Positions 1-8,613 of a stretch of DNA of 64,000 nucleotides are shown piece after piece; the stretch's first letter is position 1; each line of letters starts with the position of its first letter. Made by a program: the position numbers and the translations under genes. The stretch lies in NCBI RefSeq assembly GCF_051245535.1, contig NZ_CP195303.1, forward strand, positions 372,001 through 436,000, read 5' to 3'. The notes below the pieces were generated by a model that was not told where the DNA came from, ran no database searches, and worked only from the letters and a program-made list of their open reading frames with translations. Origin of the DNA: Micavibrio aeruginosavorus_D (GTDB lineage Bacteria; Pseudomonadota; Alphaproteobacteria; Micavibrionales; Micavibrionaceae).

Positions 1-845
1 TTGTAATTCTTGTTTCTTTTGTTTTTGACCTCGTCCCAGTACAGGGCCTTGTTAATCTCAATCTGGATGGAGTGGCGGCCACGGGCCGGGTCGGCATAAC
101 GGCGGACCAGTTCCACACCCTTGTACGGGTTGTTCACACTGACTTTGTAGCCCAGATCTCTTAAGAAATCCCTTAAGGCGTGGGTGAAGCCAATATCGCA
201 ACTGGTCCCGTCACGGTCGCCCAGAACGAAATCCGGTTGGGCCGGAAACACTGGCGGCACGGTCGGGGCGGCGGGGAACGGCCCCCGCGCGGGCAAAGTC
301 ATCGCCGCAGCCGAGGGCATGGAGTGGCAGTTAATATGCCAAACCTGCCCATAGCGATAATGCGCATCGTCGATCAGATGTTTCAGGCACGCATGATAGG
401 GCTGGTAATAATGATGGATGCGATGCTGGATCGCGCGGACCGACAGCTGCTTGTCATAGACCGGCATGCCCGGGCGCACCAGCCGCCGGATCAGCCCGAT
501 CCCGGCATAAGACCGCATGCTGGGCCGCAGCGGCCCCGGCCATTTTTCCGAGAGCAAGTCGACATCAATATCATCCTCCGCCCGGTTGGTGTCGATATAG
601 CACCGGGGGAACAGGGCGCATAATAATGTGCCGCCAGCATCCGGAACGGAGTCGAACAGATGATCGACGTCGTTATCTTCCGCCCGTTGCAGCATGTCGA
701 AGTCACAGGCGTAACCGAAATCATCCGGGTAATCCCGCCCGCTGTGCGGTGAATCGAAAATCACCGGAACTTCGCCCGCGCGCGGTTGGGTCACGTGGTA
801 CAGGCGGTCGCGGTGCAGGGGTGGGGGCAAGTGATCTATCGTCAT
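1..845 (-). CDS. N-formylglutamate amidohydrolase family protein (3' end cut by window)
   Basis: About 281 codons are visible from the ATG at 845 down to the window edge, so the C-terminus is missing. The translation carries the hallmarks of the N-formylglutamate amidohydrolase family: FDSPHSGRDYP near residues 30-40, then RCYIDTNRAEDD, an NCHSMP segment, GTSCDIGFT and VNNPYKG. Family members are metal-dependent hydrolases that release formate from N-formylglutamate in histidine breakdown, although many alphaproteobacterial homologues have no proven substrate. The start overlaps the stop of the upstream gene by four bases (ATGA), which suggests translational coupling. No other hut genes are in view, so the histidine role is inference. 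Confidence 0.85.
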   Translation of the reverse strand, partial: MTIDHLPPPLHRDRLYHVTQPRAGEVPVIFDSPHSGRDYPDDFGYACDFDMLQRAEDNDVDHLFDSVPDAGGTLLCALFPRCYIDTNRAEDDIDVDLLSEKWPGPLRPSMRSYAGIGLIRRLVRPGMPVYDKQLSVRAIQHRIHHYYQPYHACLKHLIDDAHYRYGQVWHINCHSMPSAAAMTLPARGPFPAAPTVPPVFPAQPDFVLGDRDGTSCDIGFTHALRDFLRDLGYKVSVNNPYKGVELVRRYADPARGRHSIQIEINKALYWDEVKNKRNKNY

Positions 846-1417
846 TTTGGTGCGCGCCCGATACGTTGGCGGATGGACTTCATCCATGATGTGAGGCCGT
901 TGGCCGGGCCATCACGGTGAATGGCGTGGGCAGATTTCACAACGCCAGCGGCGAAGGCGGCCTGTGCCGCGCGAAACCGTTCTCCGATTTCGGCGGGGGA
1001 TTGGGCGCTGGGGTCAATGGCGCGGATATGGCCATCAAACGCCATCGCGGTTTCAAAAATGGTCGATCCGGCGGAATCATAGGCGGCGGCAACATCGTTT
1101 TGCGCCATGCGGTCTTCCGCCGTGACCCGGGGGATGAGCGAGCTGTGATTCATCTTCACGGCATCCCAATCCACGGTTCTGTCTGCGAGCGCCAGTTTCA
1201 AGGCCGTCCATTGCAGGTCGAGCGGGGAGCCCAGCATCTCAACCCGGCAGGTGGCGACGGTCTGCTCGCCCTTCATAAATTCCACCGGGATCTGGATGGT
1301 GGTGCCCTTGCCGGACGATATGTTCCTGTAAAAATTCCAGAATCCTTCATCCACATTGGGGATCGTGTGACCCAACTGGCTGGCGGCAGTGCTGAATTTC
1401 TTGTTCAGAGTGGGCAT
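842..1417 (-). CDS. Hypothetical protein, 191 aa, coupled to the amidohydrolase gene
   Basis: I do not recognise this protein. It has no signal peptide or membrane segment and reads as a mixed alpha/beta cytoplasmic protein, with an Ala-rich helical stretch near residues 145-165 and a basic C-terminus. Its stop codon overlaps the ATG of the N-formylglutamate amidohydrolase gene, so the two are probably one transcript. The only start that keeps normal spacing is the ATG at 1415-1417, just downstream (in gene sense) of the palindromic repeat at 1454-1520. Confidence 0.7.
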   Translation of the reverse strand: MPTLNKKFSTAASQLGHTIPNVDEGFWNFYRNISSGKGTTIQIPVEFMKGEQTVATCRVEMLGSPLDLQWTALKLALADRTVDWDAVKMNHSSLIPRVTAEDRMAQNDVAAAYDSAGSTIFETAMAFDGHIRAIDPSAQSPAEIGERFRAAQAAFAAGVVKSAHAIHRDGPANGLTSWMKSIRQRIGRAPK

Positions 1418-1453
1418 AGGGTTTGTATAAATCCGTGTTGGCTCTCAATTCTC

Positions 1454-1520
1454 GTCATACCGGCGAAGGCCGGTATCCATACAATCCATCCGATGGACCC
1501 CGGCCTTCGCCGGGGTGACG
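1454..1520. repeat. Palindromic intergenic repeat, copy 1
   Basis: The unit runs from GTCAT to GTGACG and contains two hairpins. The left one is ACCGGCGAAGGCCGGT and the right one is CCCCGGCCTTCGCCGGGG. Seven related copies occur in other intergenic gaps of this window. This copy lies between the divergent 842-1417 gene and serS. Confidence 0.9.
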
Positions 1521-1646
1521 GGTGGGGTGGTGGGGGTATTTTCGTGTATCCCATCCCCCCTTTACCATTCGGGGGCAAGTTATTATAAGTATTACAGATT
1601 TTATCTTAAACCATGCCGCTTGCAAAAGCCTTAACCGGAGCCGGAT

Positions 1647-2954
1647 ATGCACGATCTTCGCGCCATCAGGGAAAACCCTGAAATATTTGACAAAAACTGG
1701 GCCCGTCGGGGTCTGGCGCCGCAAACCTCCGCCATTTTGGCTCTGGATGAACAGCGCCGCGCCCTGCAAACCCAGATGCAGGAGCTGCAAAACCGTCGCA
1801 ATGTGGCATCCAAGGAAATCGGCCAGATTAAAGCCAAGGGCGGCGACGCCAGCGCCCTGATGGACGAAGTGGCCGCGATTAAAGAAAAAGCCCCGGCGTT
1901 GGAAGCTGAAGAAGCCGCGTTGGCTGAAAAGCTGAACGGCATTCTCTCCAGCCTGCCCAACATTCTGGACGCCGACGTTCCGGTGGGGCCGGATGAAAAC
2001 TTCAACAAGGAAGTGCGCATCGAAGGCACGCCGAAAACCCAAAGCGGCCCCGACCATGTCGCCATTGGCGAAGGTTTGGGGATGATGGATTTTGAAACGG
2101 CGGCCAAAATGTCGGGCGCGCGTTTCGTGTTGATGCATTCCGGTCTGGCCCAGATGGAACGGGCGCTGGCGCAATTCATGTTGGACACCCACACCCGCGA
2201 ACATGGCTACACCGAAGTATCGCCGCCGTTGCTGGTGCGTGATAATGCCGTGTATGGCACCAACCAGTTGCCGAAATTTGCCGAAGATCTGTTCCGCACC
2301 ACCACGGATCACTGGCTGATCCCGACGGCGGAAGTGTCGCTGACCAACATGGCGGCGGACATGATTATGGATGCGGAATCCCTGCCGTTGCGCGTGACCG
2401 CCTTTACCCCATGTTTCCGGTCCGAAGCCGGGGCGGCGGGTAAAGACACCAAGGGCATGATCCGCCAGCACCAGTTCTATAAAGTGGAAATGGTCACCAT
2501 CACCACGCCGGATCAATCGGCGGCGGAACATGAACGCATGACCAATTGCGCGGAAAATATCCTGCGCAAACTGGAATTGCCGTTCCGCACGATTATCCTG
2601 TGCGAAGGGGACACCGGGTTTGGTGCGCGCCGCACCTATGACCTCGAAGTCTGGCTGCCGGGGCAGGGGAAATACCGCGAAATTTCCAGTTGCTCGAACT
2701 GTGGTGACTTCCAGGCCCGCCGGATGAAGGCCCGTATGCGCCGTCGTGGGGGCAAGGATGTCGAATTCGTCCACACCCTGAACGGGTCGGGTCTGGCCGT
2801 GGGCCGGGCGCTGATCGCCGTTTTGGAAAATTACTACGATCCGGCCGATGGTGGCGTGTTTGTCCCGACCGTTTTGAAACCCTATATGGGCGGTTTGGAC
2901 AAGATTATGCCGCTGGATGCCAACGCCCGCGTGTTACAGGCCGCGGCGGGGTAG
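1647..2954 (+). CDS. serS: Seryl-tRNA synthetase
   Basis: This 435-residue class II synthetase charges tRNA-Ser. It starts MHDLRAIRENPE, the usual alphaproteobacterial N-terminus, which fixes the ATG at 1647. An N-terminal coiled-coil arm spans roughly residues 30-105. Motif 2 contains FRSEAGAAGKDTKGM and motif 3 is GSGLAVGRALIAVLENY near residues 380-396. In many alphaproteobacteria serS is followed by surE, pcm and an nlpD/lytM gene. Here pcm and nlpD follow but surE is absent, and a palindromic repeat occupies the gap. Confidence 0.98.
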   Translation: MHDLRAIRENPEIFDKNWARRGLAPQTSAILALDEQRRALQTQMQELQNRRNVASKEIGQIKAKGGDASALMDEVAAIKEKAPALEAEEAALAEKLNGILSSLPNILDADVPVGPDENFNKEVRIEGTPKTQSGPDHVAIGEGLGMMDFETAAKMSGARFVLMHSGLAQMERALAQFMLDTHTREHGYTEVSPPLLVRDNAVYGTNQLPKFAEDLFRTTTDHWLIPTAEVSLTNMAADMIMDAESLPLRVTAFTPCFRSEAGAAGKDTKGMIRQHQFYKVEMVTITTPDQSAAEHERMTNCAENILRKLELPFRTIILCEGDTGFGARRTYDLEVWLPGQGKYREISSCSNCGDFQARRMKARMRRRGGKDVEFVHTLNGSGLAVGRALIAVLENYYDPADGGVFVPTVLKPYMGGLDKIMPLDANARVLQAAAG

Positions 2955-2984
2955 GGTTTCCCGTCTTCTTTATATCCAATGATT

Positions 2985-3053
2985 GTCATCCCGGCGAAAG
3001 CCGGGATCTTTTTCCATTATGGCTGGAAGACCCCGGCTTTCGCCGGGGTGACG
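2985..3053. repeat. Palindromic intergenic repeat, copy 2
   Basis: The copy runs from GTCATCCCGG to GGGGTGACG and has two hairpins, CCCGGCGAAAGCCGGG on the left and CCCCGGCTTTCGCCGGGG on the right. They are joined by a spacer containing ATTATGGCTGGAAGA, which is also found in copy 4. It sits between serS and pcm. Confidence 0.9.
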
Positions 3054-3125
3054 TCTTATTAAGGGTGATGGTCGCCATATTCCCCGTTGTCCCCCGGCCC
3101 ATGTGTGTTTAGAATCGCCGGTGTT

Positions 3126-3812
3126 ATGAACACACCCGCCCCGAAGATCATCCGCCTGATTATGGCCCTGCGCAGTGCAGGCATCACCGACACGGCCGTC
3201 CTGAGCGCCATGGAGCGGATTCCGCGCGAGATTTTTATTCCGCGCGCGATGCAGGATCAGGCCTATGAAGACATCGCCCTGCCCATCGGGCGCGGCCAGA
3301 CGATCAGCCAGCCTTTCATCGTCGCCTATATGACGCAGGCGCTGGAGCTGAACGACCGGATGAAGGTGCTGGAAATTGGCACCGGGTCGGGGTATCAGGC
3401 GTGCATCCTCTCCAAACTCGTCCGCCGGGTTTACACAATTGAGCGGCACAAGCCCTTGCTGGAACATGCCGAGAAAATTTTCGAACATTTGAAAATCCGC
3501 AATATCACGGCGATTGCCGGGGACGGGATGAAGGGCTGGCCGCAACAAGCCCCGTTCGACCGCATCATTGTCACCGCCGCCGCACAGGATTCCCCGCCGC
3601 AGGCGTTGCTGGAACAGCTCTCCATCGGCGGTATCATGATTGTGCCCGTCGGGCGCACGGGCAATCAGGTTTTGAAACGGTATAAGCGCGAAGGCGATGA
3701 TACATTCGCCATCAAGGATTTGTTGCCTGTTCGCTTCGTTCCGCTTCTGCCCGATCTGGCCCGCTACAGCGAAAACGCCGATGACCCGGTTGAAAACGAT
3801 GACGGCGCGTAA
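3126..3812 (+). CDS. pcm: Protein-L-isoaspartate O-methyltransferase
   Basis: This 228-residue enzyme transfers a methyl group from SAM to L-isoaspartyl residues to repair aged proteins. Family marks are GRGQTISQP at about residues 55-63, the SAM-binding VLEIGTGSGYQA at 81-92 and a VTAAAQDSPP segment. I chose the ATG at 3126 (MNTPAPK) over an in-frame ATG at 3087 because homologues begin close to the RLIMALRSAGI helix. The 3' end overlaps the start of the NlpD-like gene. Confidence 0.95.
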   Translation: MNTPAPKIIRLIMALRSAGITDTAVLSAMERIPREIFIPRAMQDQAYEDIALPIGRGQTISQPFIVAYMTQALELNDRMKVLEIGTGSGYQACILSKLVRRVYTIERHKPLLEHAEKIFEHLKIRNITAIAGDGMKGWPQQAPFDRIIVTAAAQDSPPQALLEQLSIGGIMIVPVGRTGNQVLKRYKREGDDTFAIKDLLPVRFVPLLPDLARYSENADDPVENDDGA

Positions 3813-4887
3813 ATGGGTTTGCATTATTGCGGGGCTGTTGATGGTGTCGGGATGTGGGTCGGCACCGTACGATGTTCACACCTATAAATTCGGTCAACAT
3901 GGCGGTGCGGGCAGTTCCGGCGCGCATGTGGTGGCCGCAGGCGATAGTGTCTATGCGTTGGCCGAGCGTTACCGGTTGGATATGCGCGATATTATCACCG
4001 TTAATAATCTGAATGCGCCGTATAATCTGGAACCGGGGCAGCATTTGCTGTTGCCGCCGCCGCGCGAATATAAAGTGCGCGCTGGGGATAGTCTTTATAC
4101 CGTGTCACGTTTGTTCGGGGTCAGCATTACCGACATTGCGCGCTTGAACAATTTGAATGCGCCTTACAATGTGACGGCGGGATCGACATTGCGCGTTCCG
4201 GTGACCGCGGTGAAGGAAACCGTGGCACGCCAGCATGTGGCGATGCAGGGTACGGCCAGCGCCGATACAATCGAGCGCGAAACATTGGCCCCGCCACCGA
4301 TCAGCCACCCGACGCGCCCCGGCGCGGTCACCGCCGAAGTGTTGGCCCCCCCGCCATCGTCATCGCCCCCGTCATCAACGGTGTCATCGAAACCTGTGGC
4401 AACGGCTTCGGCCTCCATTCCTGCGCCGGATGTGCGTCCGGCGAACCAGGCTTCGCCAAAATTGGCCGCGAAAATCCCGGAAACCGTGCCGCCGCGCGCA
4501 TCGTCCAAATTCCTGCGCCCGGTGGAGGGCAAGGTTATTTCGTCTTACGGGGCGAAGGCGGGCGGCCTGCATAATGATGGCATCAACATTAAGGCCGCCA
4601 AGGGCACGCCCGTAAAAGCCGCCGAAAATGGTGTGGTTGTGTATGCCAGCAATGAGATGAAGGGCTATGGCAACATGGTTTTGATCCGCCACGCGGATCG
4701 GTGGATGAGCGCCTATTCCCACATGGATGCCATTTCCATCAAACGCGGTGATACGGTTAAACGCGGACAGGCGATTGGCACGGTGGGCATGACGGGATCG
4801 GTGGATTCACCGCAGCTGCATTTTGAAATTCGCCGCGGGGTTCAGGCGTTGAACCCGGAAGCCTATCTGGACGGACGGAAATCATAA
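3799..4887 (+). CDS. NlpD/LytM-family lipoprotein with two LysM domains
   Basis: From the ATG at 3799 this is 362 residues, with a lipoprotein signal ending MVSGC (Cys19); an upstream in-frame ATG lies at 3781. Two LysM peptidoglycan-binding repeats follow, each with an AGDS(V/L)Y core and a NNLNAPYN element. Next come a Pro/Ser/Ala-rich linker and a C-terminal M23 (LytM) domain. The zinc motifs look degenerate: the first site reads HNDGIN instead of HxGxD, and the HxH site reads QLH. This is the pattern of NlpD/EnvC-type activators of cell-wall amidases rather than active endopeptidases. The start overlaps pcm, and the stop overlaps the next start (TAATG). Confidence 0.88.
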   Translation: MTARKWVCIIAGLLMVSGCGSAPYDVHTYKFGQHGGAGSSGAHVVAAGDSVYALAERYRLDMRDIITVNNLNAPYNLEPGQHLLLPPPREYKVRAGDSLYTVSRLFGVSITDIARLNNLNAPYNVTAGSTLRVPVTAVKETVARQHVAMQGTASADTIERETLAPPPISHPTRPGAVTAEVLAPPPSSSPPSSTVSSKPVATASASIPAPDVRPANQASPKLAAKIPETVPPRASSKFLRPVEGKVISSYGAKAGGLHNDGINIKAAKGTPVKAAENGVVVYASNEMKGYGNMVLIRHADRWMSAYSHMDAISIKRGDTVKRGQAIGTVGMTGSVDSPQLHFEIRRGVQALNPEAYLDGRKS

Positions 4888-5942
4888 TGAACGGTATGAT
4901 CGGCCTGATGGCGGCGGTCCAGCAAGTGGGATGGTTGGTCGCGGGGCTGTTTTTCTGGTTTATCGCGTTTGTGATGATCCTCAGCCATATCCATGATCGC
5001 CGGACCAAAACCACCTATGCCGGGAATATCGCCGCCTTGCGCGTGCGTGGTGACATGGCGAAAGGCAAAGCGGTTTATTACCCCATTGTGTCATACACCA
5101 ACGATGCGGGCGAAGTGGTCGAAGCGGAAACGCGCCATGGGTCGTCGGGACTGGCTGGAAAACTGCCGGGGCGGCCCGTGCGTGTGATGCCGGATGCGCA
5201 TGATCCGCGCGTGGCCACGATCCGCGATGGATCGGGGGTTTTTCTGGCCTTGGTTTTATGGATGATTGGGGCGCTGCCGATTGCGATTGGTGTTTCGCAA
5301 CATCCGGTGACACCCTATACAATCACAGTGTTTGTTGCATTTGGCGCGTGGGCCGTGTGGCGGGTTACGCGCATGATCCGCCCGCGCCACGAATGGCAAA
5401 GCCGTGATGAATTTCGCCGCCGCAAGGCCGGCGAATTACTGGCCAAACGCGCGCAATGCGCACGGATCAATCGTGATGAGGCGATGGCGCAGTTAAAGGC
5501 TACGGATGATCTGGCTTTTCGTTTCGTTCCGCTCAGCCTTTTTGTGGCCTTGATTTTTATCGGTGTGGCCGGATGGGTTGGCTATGACACGGGCGCGTTG
5601 TTGCGCAATCGTGCCTATGCCGAGGGACGCATCGTCGCGCTCGACCGCCCAACGGGATCGGATTCATATTATCCGGTGGTGGAATATCGCACCCATGATG
5701 ATGTGCAGGTGCGGTTTACGGACAAGGCGGGCAGCAACGCGCCGGGCGTGTCGATCGGACAGCGTGTCGATGTCATCTACGATGCGCGCGCGCCTGAACA
5801 CGCCATGATGGGGGCCGGTTTTTCTGCGGCCTGGATCGTTGTGCTGGCCTCTGGCCTTGTCGGGCTGGCGGTGCTGGCGGCGGCGGTGCGGACCTTTTTC
5901 GGGGTTCTGGGGCGCCGCCGTGGTGGGCATGAAATAACATAA
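4887..5942 (+). CDS. DUF3592-type membrane protein
   Basis: This 351-residue protein has about five hydrophobic segments, near residues 13-33, 110-155 (two), 215-235 and 315-340. Two similar extramembrane modules carry the DUF3592 signature: a YYPIV/YYPVV strand followed about 40 residues later by a PGRPV(R)V or GQRVDV motif ending in DAHDPR or DARAPE. The function of DUF3592 is unknown. Its start overlaps the preceding stop by one base, so it is probably co-transcribed with the NlpD-like gene. The duplication of the module within one protein is visible directly. Confidence 0.75.
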   Translation: MNGMIGLMAAVQQVGWLVAGLFFWFIAFVMILSHIHDRRTKTTYAGNIAALRVRGDMAKGKAVYYPIVSYTNDAGEVVEAETRHGSSGLAGKLPGRPVRVMPDAHDPRVATIRDGSGVFLALVLWMIGALPIAIGVSQHPVTPYTITVFVAFGAWAVWRVTRMIRPRHEWQSRDEFRRRKAGELLAKRAQCARINRDEAMAQLKATDDLAFRFVPLSLFVALIFIGVAGWVGYDTGALLRNRAYAEGRIVALDRPTGSDSYYPVVEYRTHDDVQVRFTDKAGSNAPGVSIGQRVDVIYDARAPEHAMMGAGFSAAWIVVLASGLVGLAVLAAAVRTFFGVLGRRRGGHEIT

Positions 5943-6052
5943 GCAATTGATTTAATTTATTTTTTATTGATTTGCGGGCCCTATAAATATCTTGTCACAT
6001 TCCATAATATTGCGCTACTGTGTCCCTCTTCATAAAGGGACGCGCGGGACGC

Positions 6053-7357
6053 ATGAAAATACTGGGCATCAGCTTCGGGTTTAACAAACGCAACAAGGCG
6101 GCAGACGCCTTGCCTGCGCCCGAGTCTAATAATGCATCGACAGATTTGATCGCGCGTTTTCAGCATGCCGTTTATGGCGTGACGTGCCGCACGGTGGCGT
6201 ATCCCGGTCTTGTCGCTGGGGAATTGTTTTATTATCGCGCGCTGGCTGTCACAACGACGCTGGATCAATGGCAGATTCAAAAAATTACCGAACGTGCGGT
6301 ACAGGTTGAATCAGATGCAAAGCCCGTCGCGACGCCGAACAGAAAAATTGAAGTTGTAAAGGAAGGGCTGGGGTTTTTCGACGCGCTGACCTATTTCGCG
6401 CGCATTGAAAAAACCGCGGACAAAGACCCCATTGGCCCAACGCGTAAAGAATTGGGCAATGATCATTACGAAGCCTTTGGTCTTCTGCACGATATCATTC
6501 CCGATATTCACGGCATGCCGCACCCCACCATTGGCGGGCATCCGGTTTTGGGTGGTGTATATGCGGATTGCGCGACAGCGGCGTTGGATGATGCACGGGG
6601 GCAGGTGGAATTGAAGGCCGTTCTGGCCCCCAAAACGCGCATGGATGTTCGCGGCAATATGCTCAATATGGGGCTGAAATTAAGCGAATTTCTGGTTCAA
6701 TCCAAAAAGGAATCGGATTTGCGCCGCGCGGCCCAGCTTATGAAGATGTGGGTCGAATTATGCGAAGATATTTGGAGCACAGATGATTTTCGCATGAACG
6801 AAAAGAAAGGTGGGAATTCCTCTCACTACGTATACGAACATAAAGCCTATCTGCATGGCGTTGACGTTAAATGTTACAGCTATACCAGCGGGTATGAATA
6901 TCGCGCCAGAAGCATTTTCAATAGTTGTGAAAAAGCATGGCAAGATATGAAGACGTTGAGCGCCGCGGAAAGTGCCGCCGTTATAGATTACCTGCGTGAA
7001 GCGGCCTACATCGCCATGGTACAGGATGCGGCCTATATCCTGCTTTCCATCAGAGATCCAAAGGATGATTCCGAACGCGGGGCAAAGATTATTCGTTCAA
7101 TTCGGGATGATGCCATGCGGCTTCAGGCGGAAGCGAAGGGCGAACATCTGTCCACGGGCAGTAAGGCCGCTCAGGATTATAAGCTGCATTTTATGAGCGA
7201 TGTTGAAAATTGGACCATGCTGAAGGCCTTGCCGGATCATCTGGTCTCGACGGCGGACACCATGCAAAGACTGGCGGATCAGGCGGCGGAGATGAGCCAT
7301 AAGGTTCTGGTCGAAGCGAAGGCGCAGTATGTCAGAAAGTTCGATGTGGACCGGTAA
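6053..7357 (+). CDS. Unknown protein, paralogue A of a three-gene tandem family
   Basis: I do not recognise the family. From the ATG at 6053 it has 434 residues; a GTG at 6020 would add 11, but the ATG gives an N-terminus (MKILG) like those of the next two genes. There is no signal peptide or membrane segment, and the C-terminal third is strongly helical. It aligns along its length with the following gene. Shared features include a cRT(V/L)A(Y/F)P segment, YYRA followed by LDxW, PVAT, VKEGLxFF, LGxxHYE and a C-terminal QDA(A/V)Y...SIR block. The upstream region 5943-6052 is AT-rich and likely holds the promoter. Confidence 0.8.
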   Translation: MKILGISFGFNKRNKAADALPAPESNNASTDLIARFQHAVYGVTCRTVAYPGLVAGELFYYRALAVTTTLDQWQIQKITERAVQVESDAKPVATPNRKIEVVKEGLGFFDALTYFARIEKTADKDPIGPTRKELGNDHYEAFGLLHDIIPDIHGMPHPTIGGHPVLGGVYADCATAALDDARGQVELKAVLAPKTRMDVRGNMLNMGLKLSEFLVQSKKESDLRRAAQLMKMWVELCEDIWSTDDFRMNEKKGGNSSHYVYEHKAYLHGVDVKCYSYTSGYEYRARSIFNSCEKAWQDMKTLSAAESAAVIDYLREAAYIAMVQDAAYILLSIRDPKDDSERGAKIIRSIRDDAMRLQAEAKGEHLSTGSKAAQDYKLHFMSDVENWTMLKALPDHLVSTADTMQRLADQAAEMSHKVLVEAKAQYVRKFDVDR

Positions 7358-7399
7358 AAATGTGCGCGTTCGTATTGTGATATTTGAGGTTTTAAATTG

Positions 7400-8611
7400 A
7401 TGAAATGGTTATCAAAGCAGGGCGATAATTCCAACGCCAAGGGTGAAAAGACCTTGCGTGAACAGCTATTGGAAAATTTCAATCGTGCGAAATTTGGCGC
7501 GACGTTCCGCACGTTGGCCTTCCCGACCCAGATTGAATGTGAAAGCCAATATTACCGCGCAACGGCAACGACCCAGATGCTGGATCGGTGGATGGTGCAG
7601 CGTGTGGTGGACAGTCCGATTTTGCTGGATCCATCCCATCTTCCCGTGGCAACGGCAAATATCAAGCCGACAATCGTGAAAGAAGGACTGAACTTTTTCG
7701 AGGCGATTGAATATCTGGCGCGGTTCGAGGTTGCAAGTGGTGCTGATCCCGTTGGCGCATCACGGGATGATCTGGGCGCGGAACATTATGAAACATTTGC
7801 GATGCGGCATGACATTTTATTCGATGCATCGGGCATGCCCCAGCCGACGGTGAATGGGCAAATTGTAACCGATAATGCCTATACCAAACAGGCGCTTGAA
7901 AAATTCAAATCCGTTCAGGATCAAAAGGGGATTTTACCGGATCAGGGCAGTGTCTGGCTGTGCGAAATGTTCAAGCAGAAAAGCCGTATTGAACCGCTGC
8001 TTATGGTTTATTTGCGCAACAATAAAATTATGCTGGATGGTCCTGCGATTATCAGCGCCATACGGCCGGTCACAGACCTTTTTGATGATATGTGGCGTAA
8101 GAAGTCCGCCCATGTATGGATCGACCCGGAGTGCCGGGATAAGCCGCTTCTGAGGCTGGCGCAACATTTTGAAGGTCTGGTCACGCGTGAGCATATGGCC
8201 GACCGGGTCAAAACATTGTTTTCCAAAATACGAAAAGATGTGAAGTATCCAACTCTGTCGCAAGCAGCAAAAGAGTTTGTTGATGGTTTCTTGGATGAAT
8301 TAGAGGCAATCGCCCTGACACAGGACGCTGTCTATCTGACGCACAGAACGGGGTTGCGTGATAACGAAAAAAATAACTGGATTTTGAAATCCATCCGGAA
8401 CCGGTATCTGCAATTGCAGGGCGGTGGTCTTTCGGCGCGGTTCAATCCGCTTTCATCGGCACGTAAAGAATTTGACGATATTGTTCGGAACGCCATTTTC
8501 CTGGACCACGTTCCGCCGCACATAACACGCTATGTACGTGGGATTGAAAATGGACGTAAATTGGCGATGGAAACCATAGCGCGCATACAGAACATAAGCG
8601 GCAGGTATTAA
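7400..8611 (+). CDS. Unknown protein, paralogue B of the tandem family
   Basis: This predicted soluble protein of 403 residues has its ATG at 7400, with TGAGGT about ten bases upstream as a possible ribosome site. It is clearly homologous to the preceding gene product. Comparable positions include RTLAFPTQ, YYRATATT, VKEGLNFFEAIEYLARFE, the GAEHYETF block and the C-terminal LTQDAVYL...LKSIRNRYLQLQ helices. No catalytic motif stands out. It lies 42 bases after paralogue A and 2 bases before paralogue C, so the three genes are almost certainly one operon. Confidence 0.8.
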   Translation: MKWLSKQGDNSNAKGEKTLREQLLENFNRAKFGATFRTLAFPTQIECESQYYRATATTQMLDRWMVQRVVDSPILLDPSHLPVATANIKPTIVKEGLNFFEAIEYLARFEVASGADPVGASRDDLGAEHYETFAMRHDILFDASGMPQPTVNGQIVTDNAYTKQALEKFKSVQDQKGILPDQGSVWLCEMFKQKSRIEPLLMVYLRNNKIMLDGPAIISAIRPVTDLFDDMWRKKSAHVWIDPECRDKPLLRLAQHFEGLVTREHMADRVKTLFSKIRKDVKYPTLSQAAKEFVDGFLDELEAIALTQDAVYLTHRTGLRDNEKNNWILKSIRNRYLQLQGGGLSARFNPLSSARKEFDDIVRNAIFLDHVPPHITRYVRGIENGRKLAMETIARIQNISGRY

Positions 8612-8613
8612 GG

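Noticed and set aside
1455..2774. A 439-codon open frame antisense to serS
   Set aside because: It lies within a certain serS gene, starts in the palindromic repeat region, and its translation is rich in His, Arg, Phe and Gln, as expected for a shadow frame in G+C-rich DNA.
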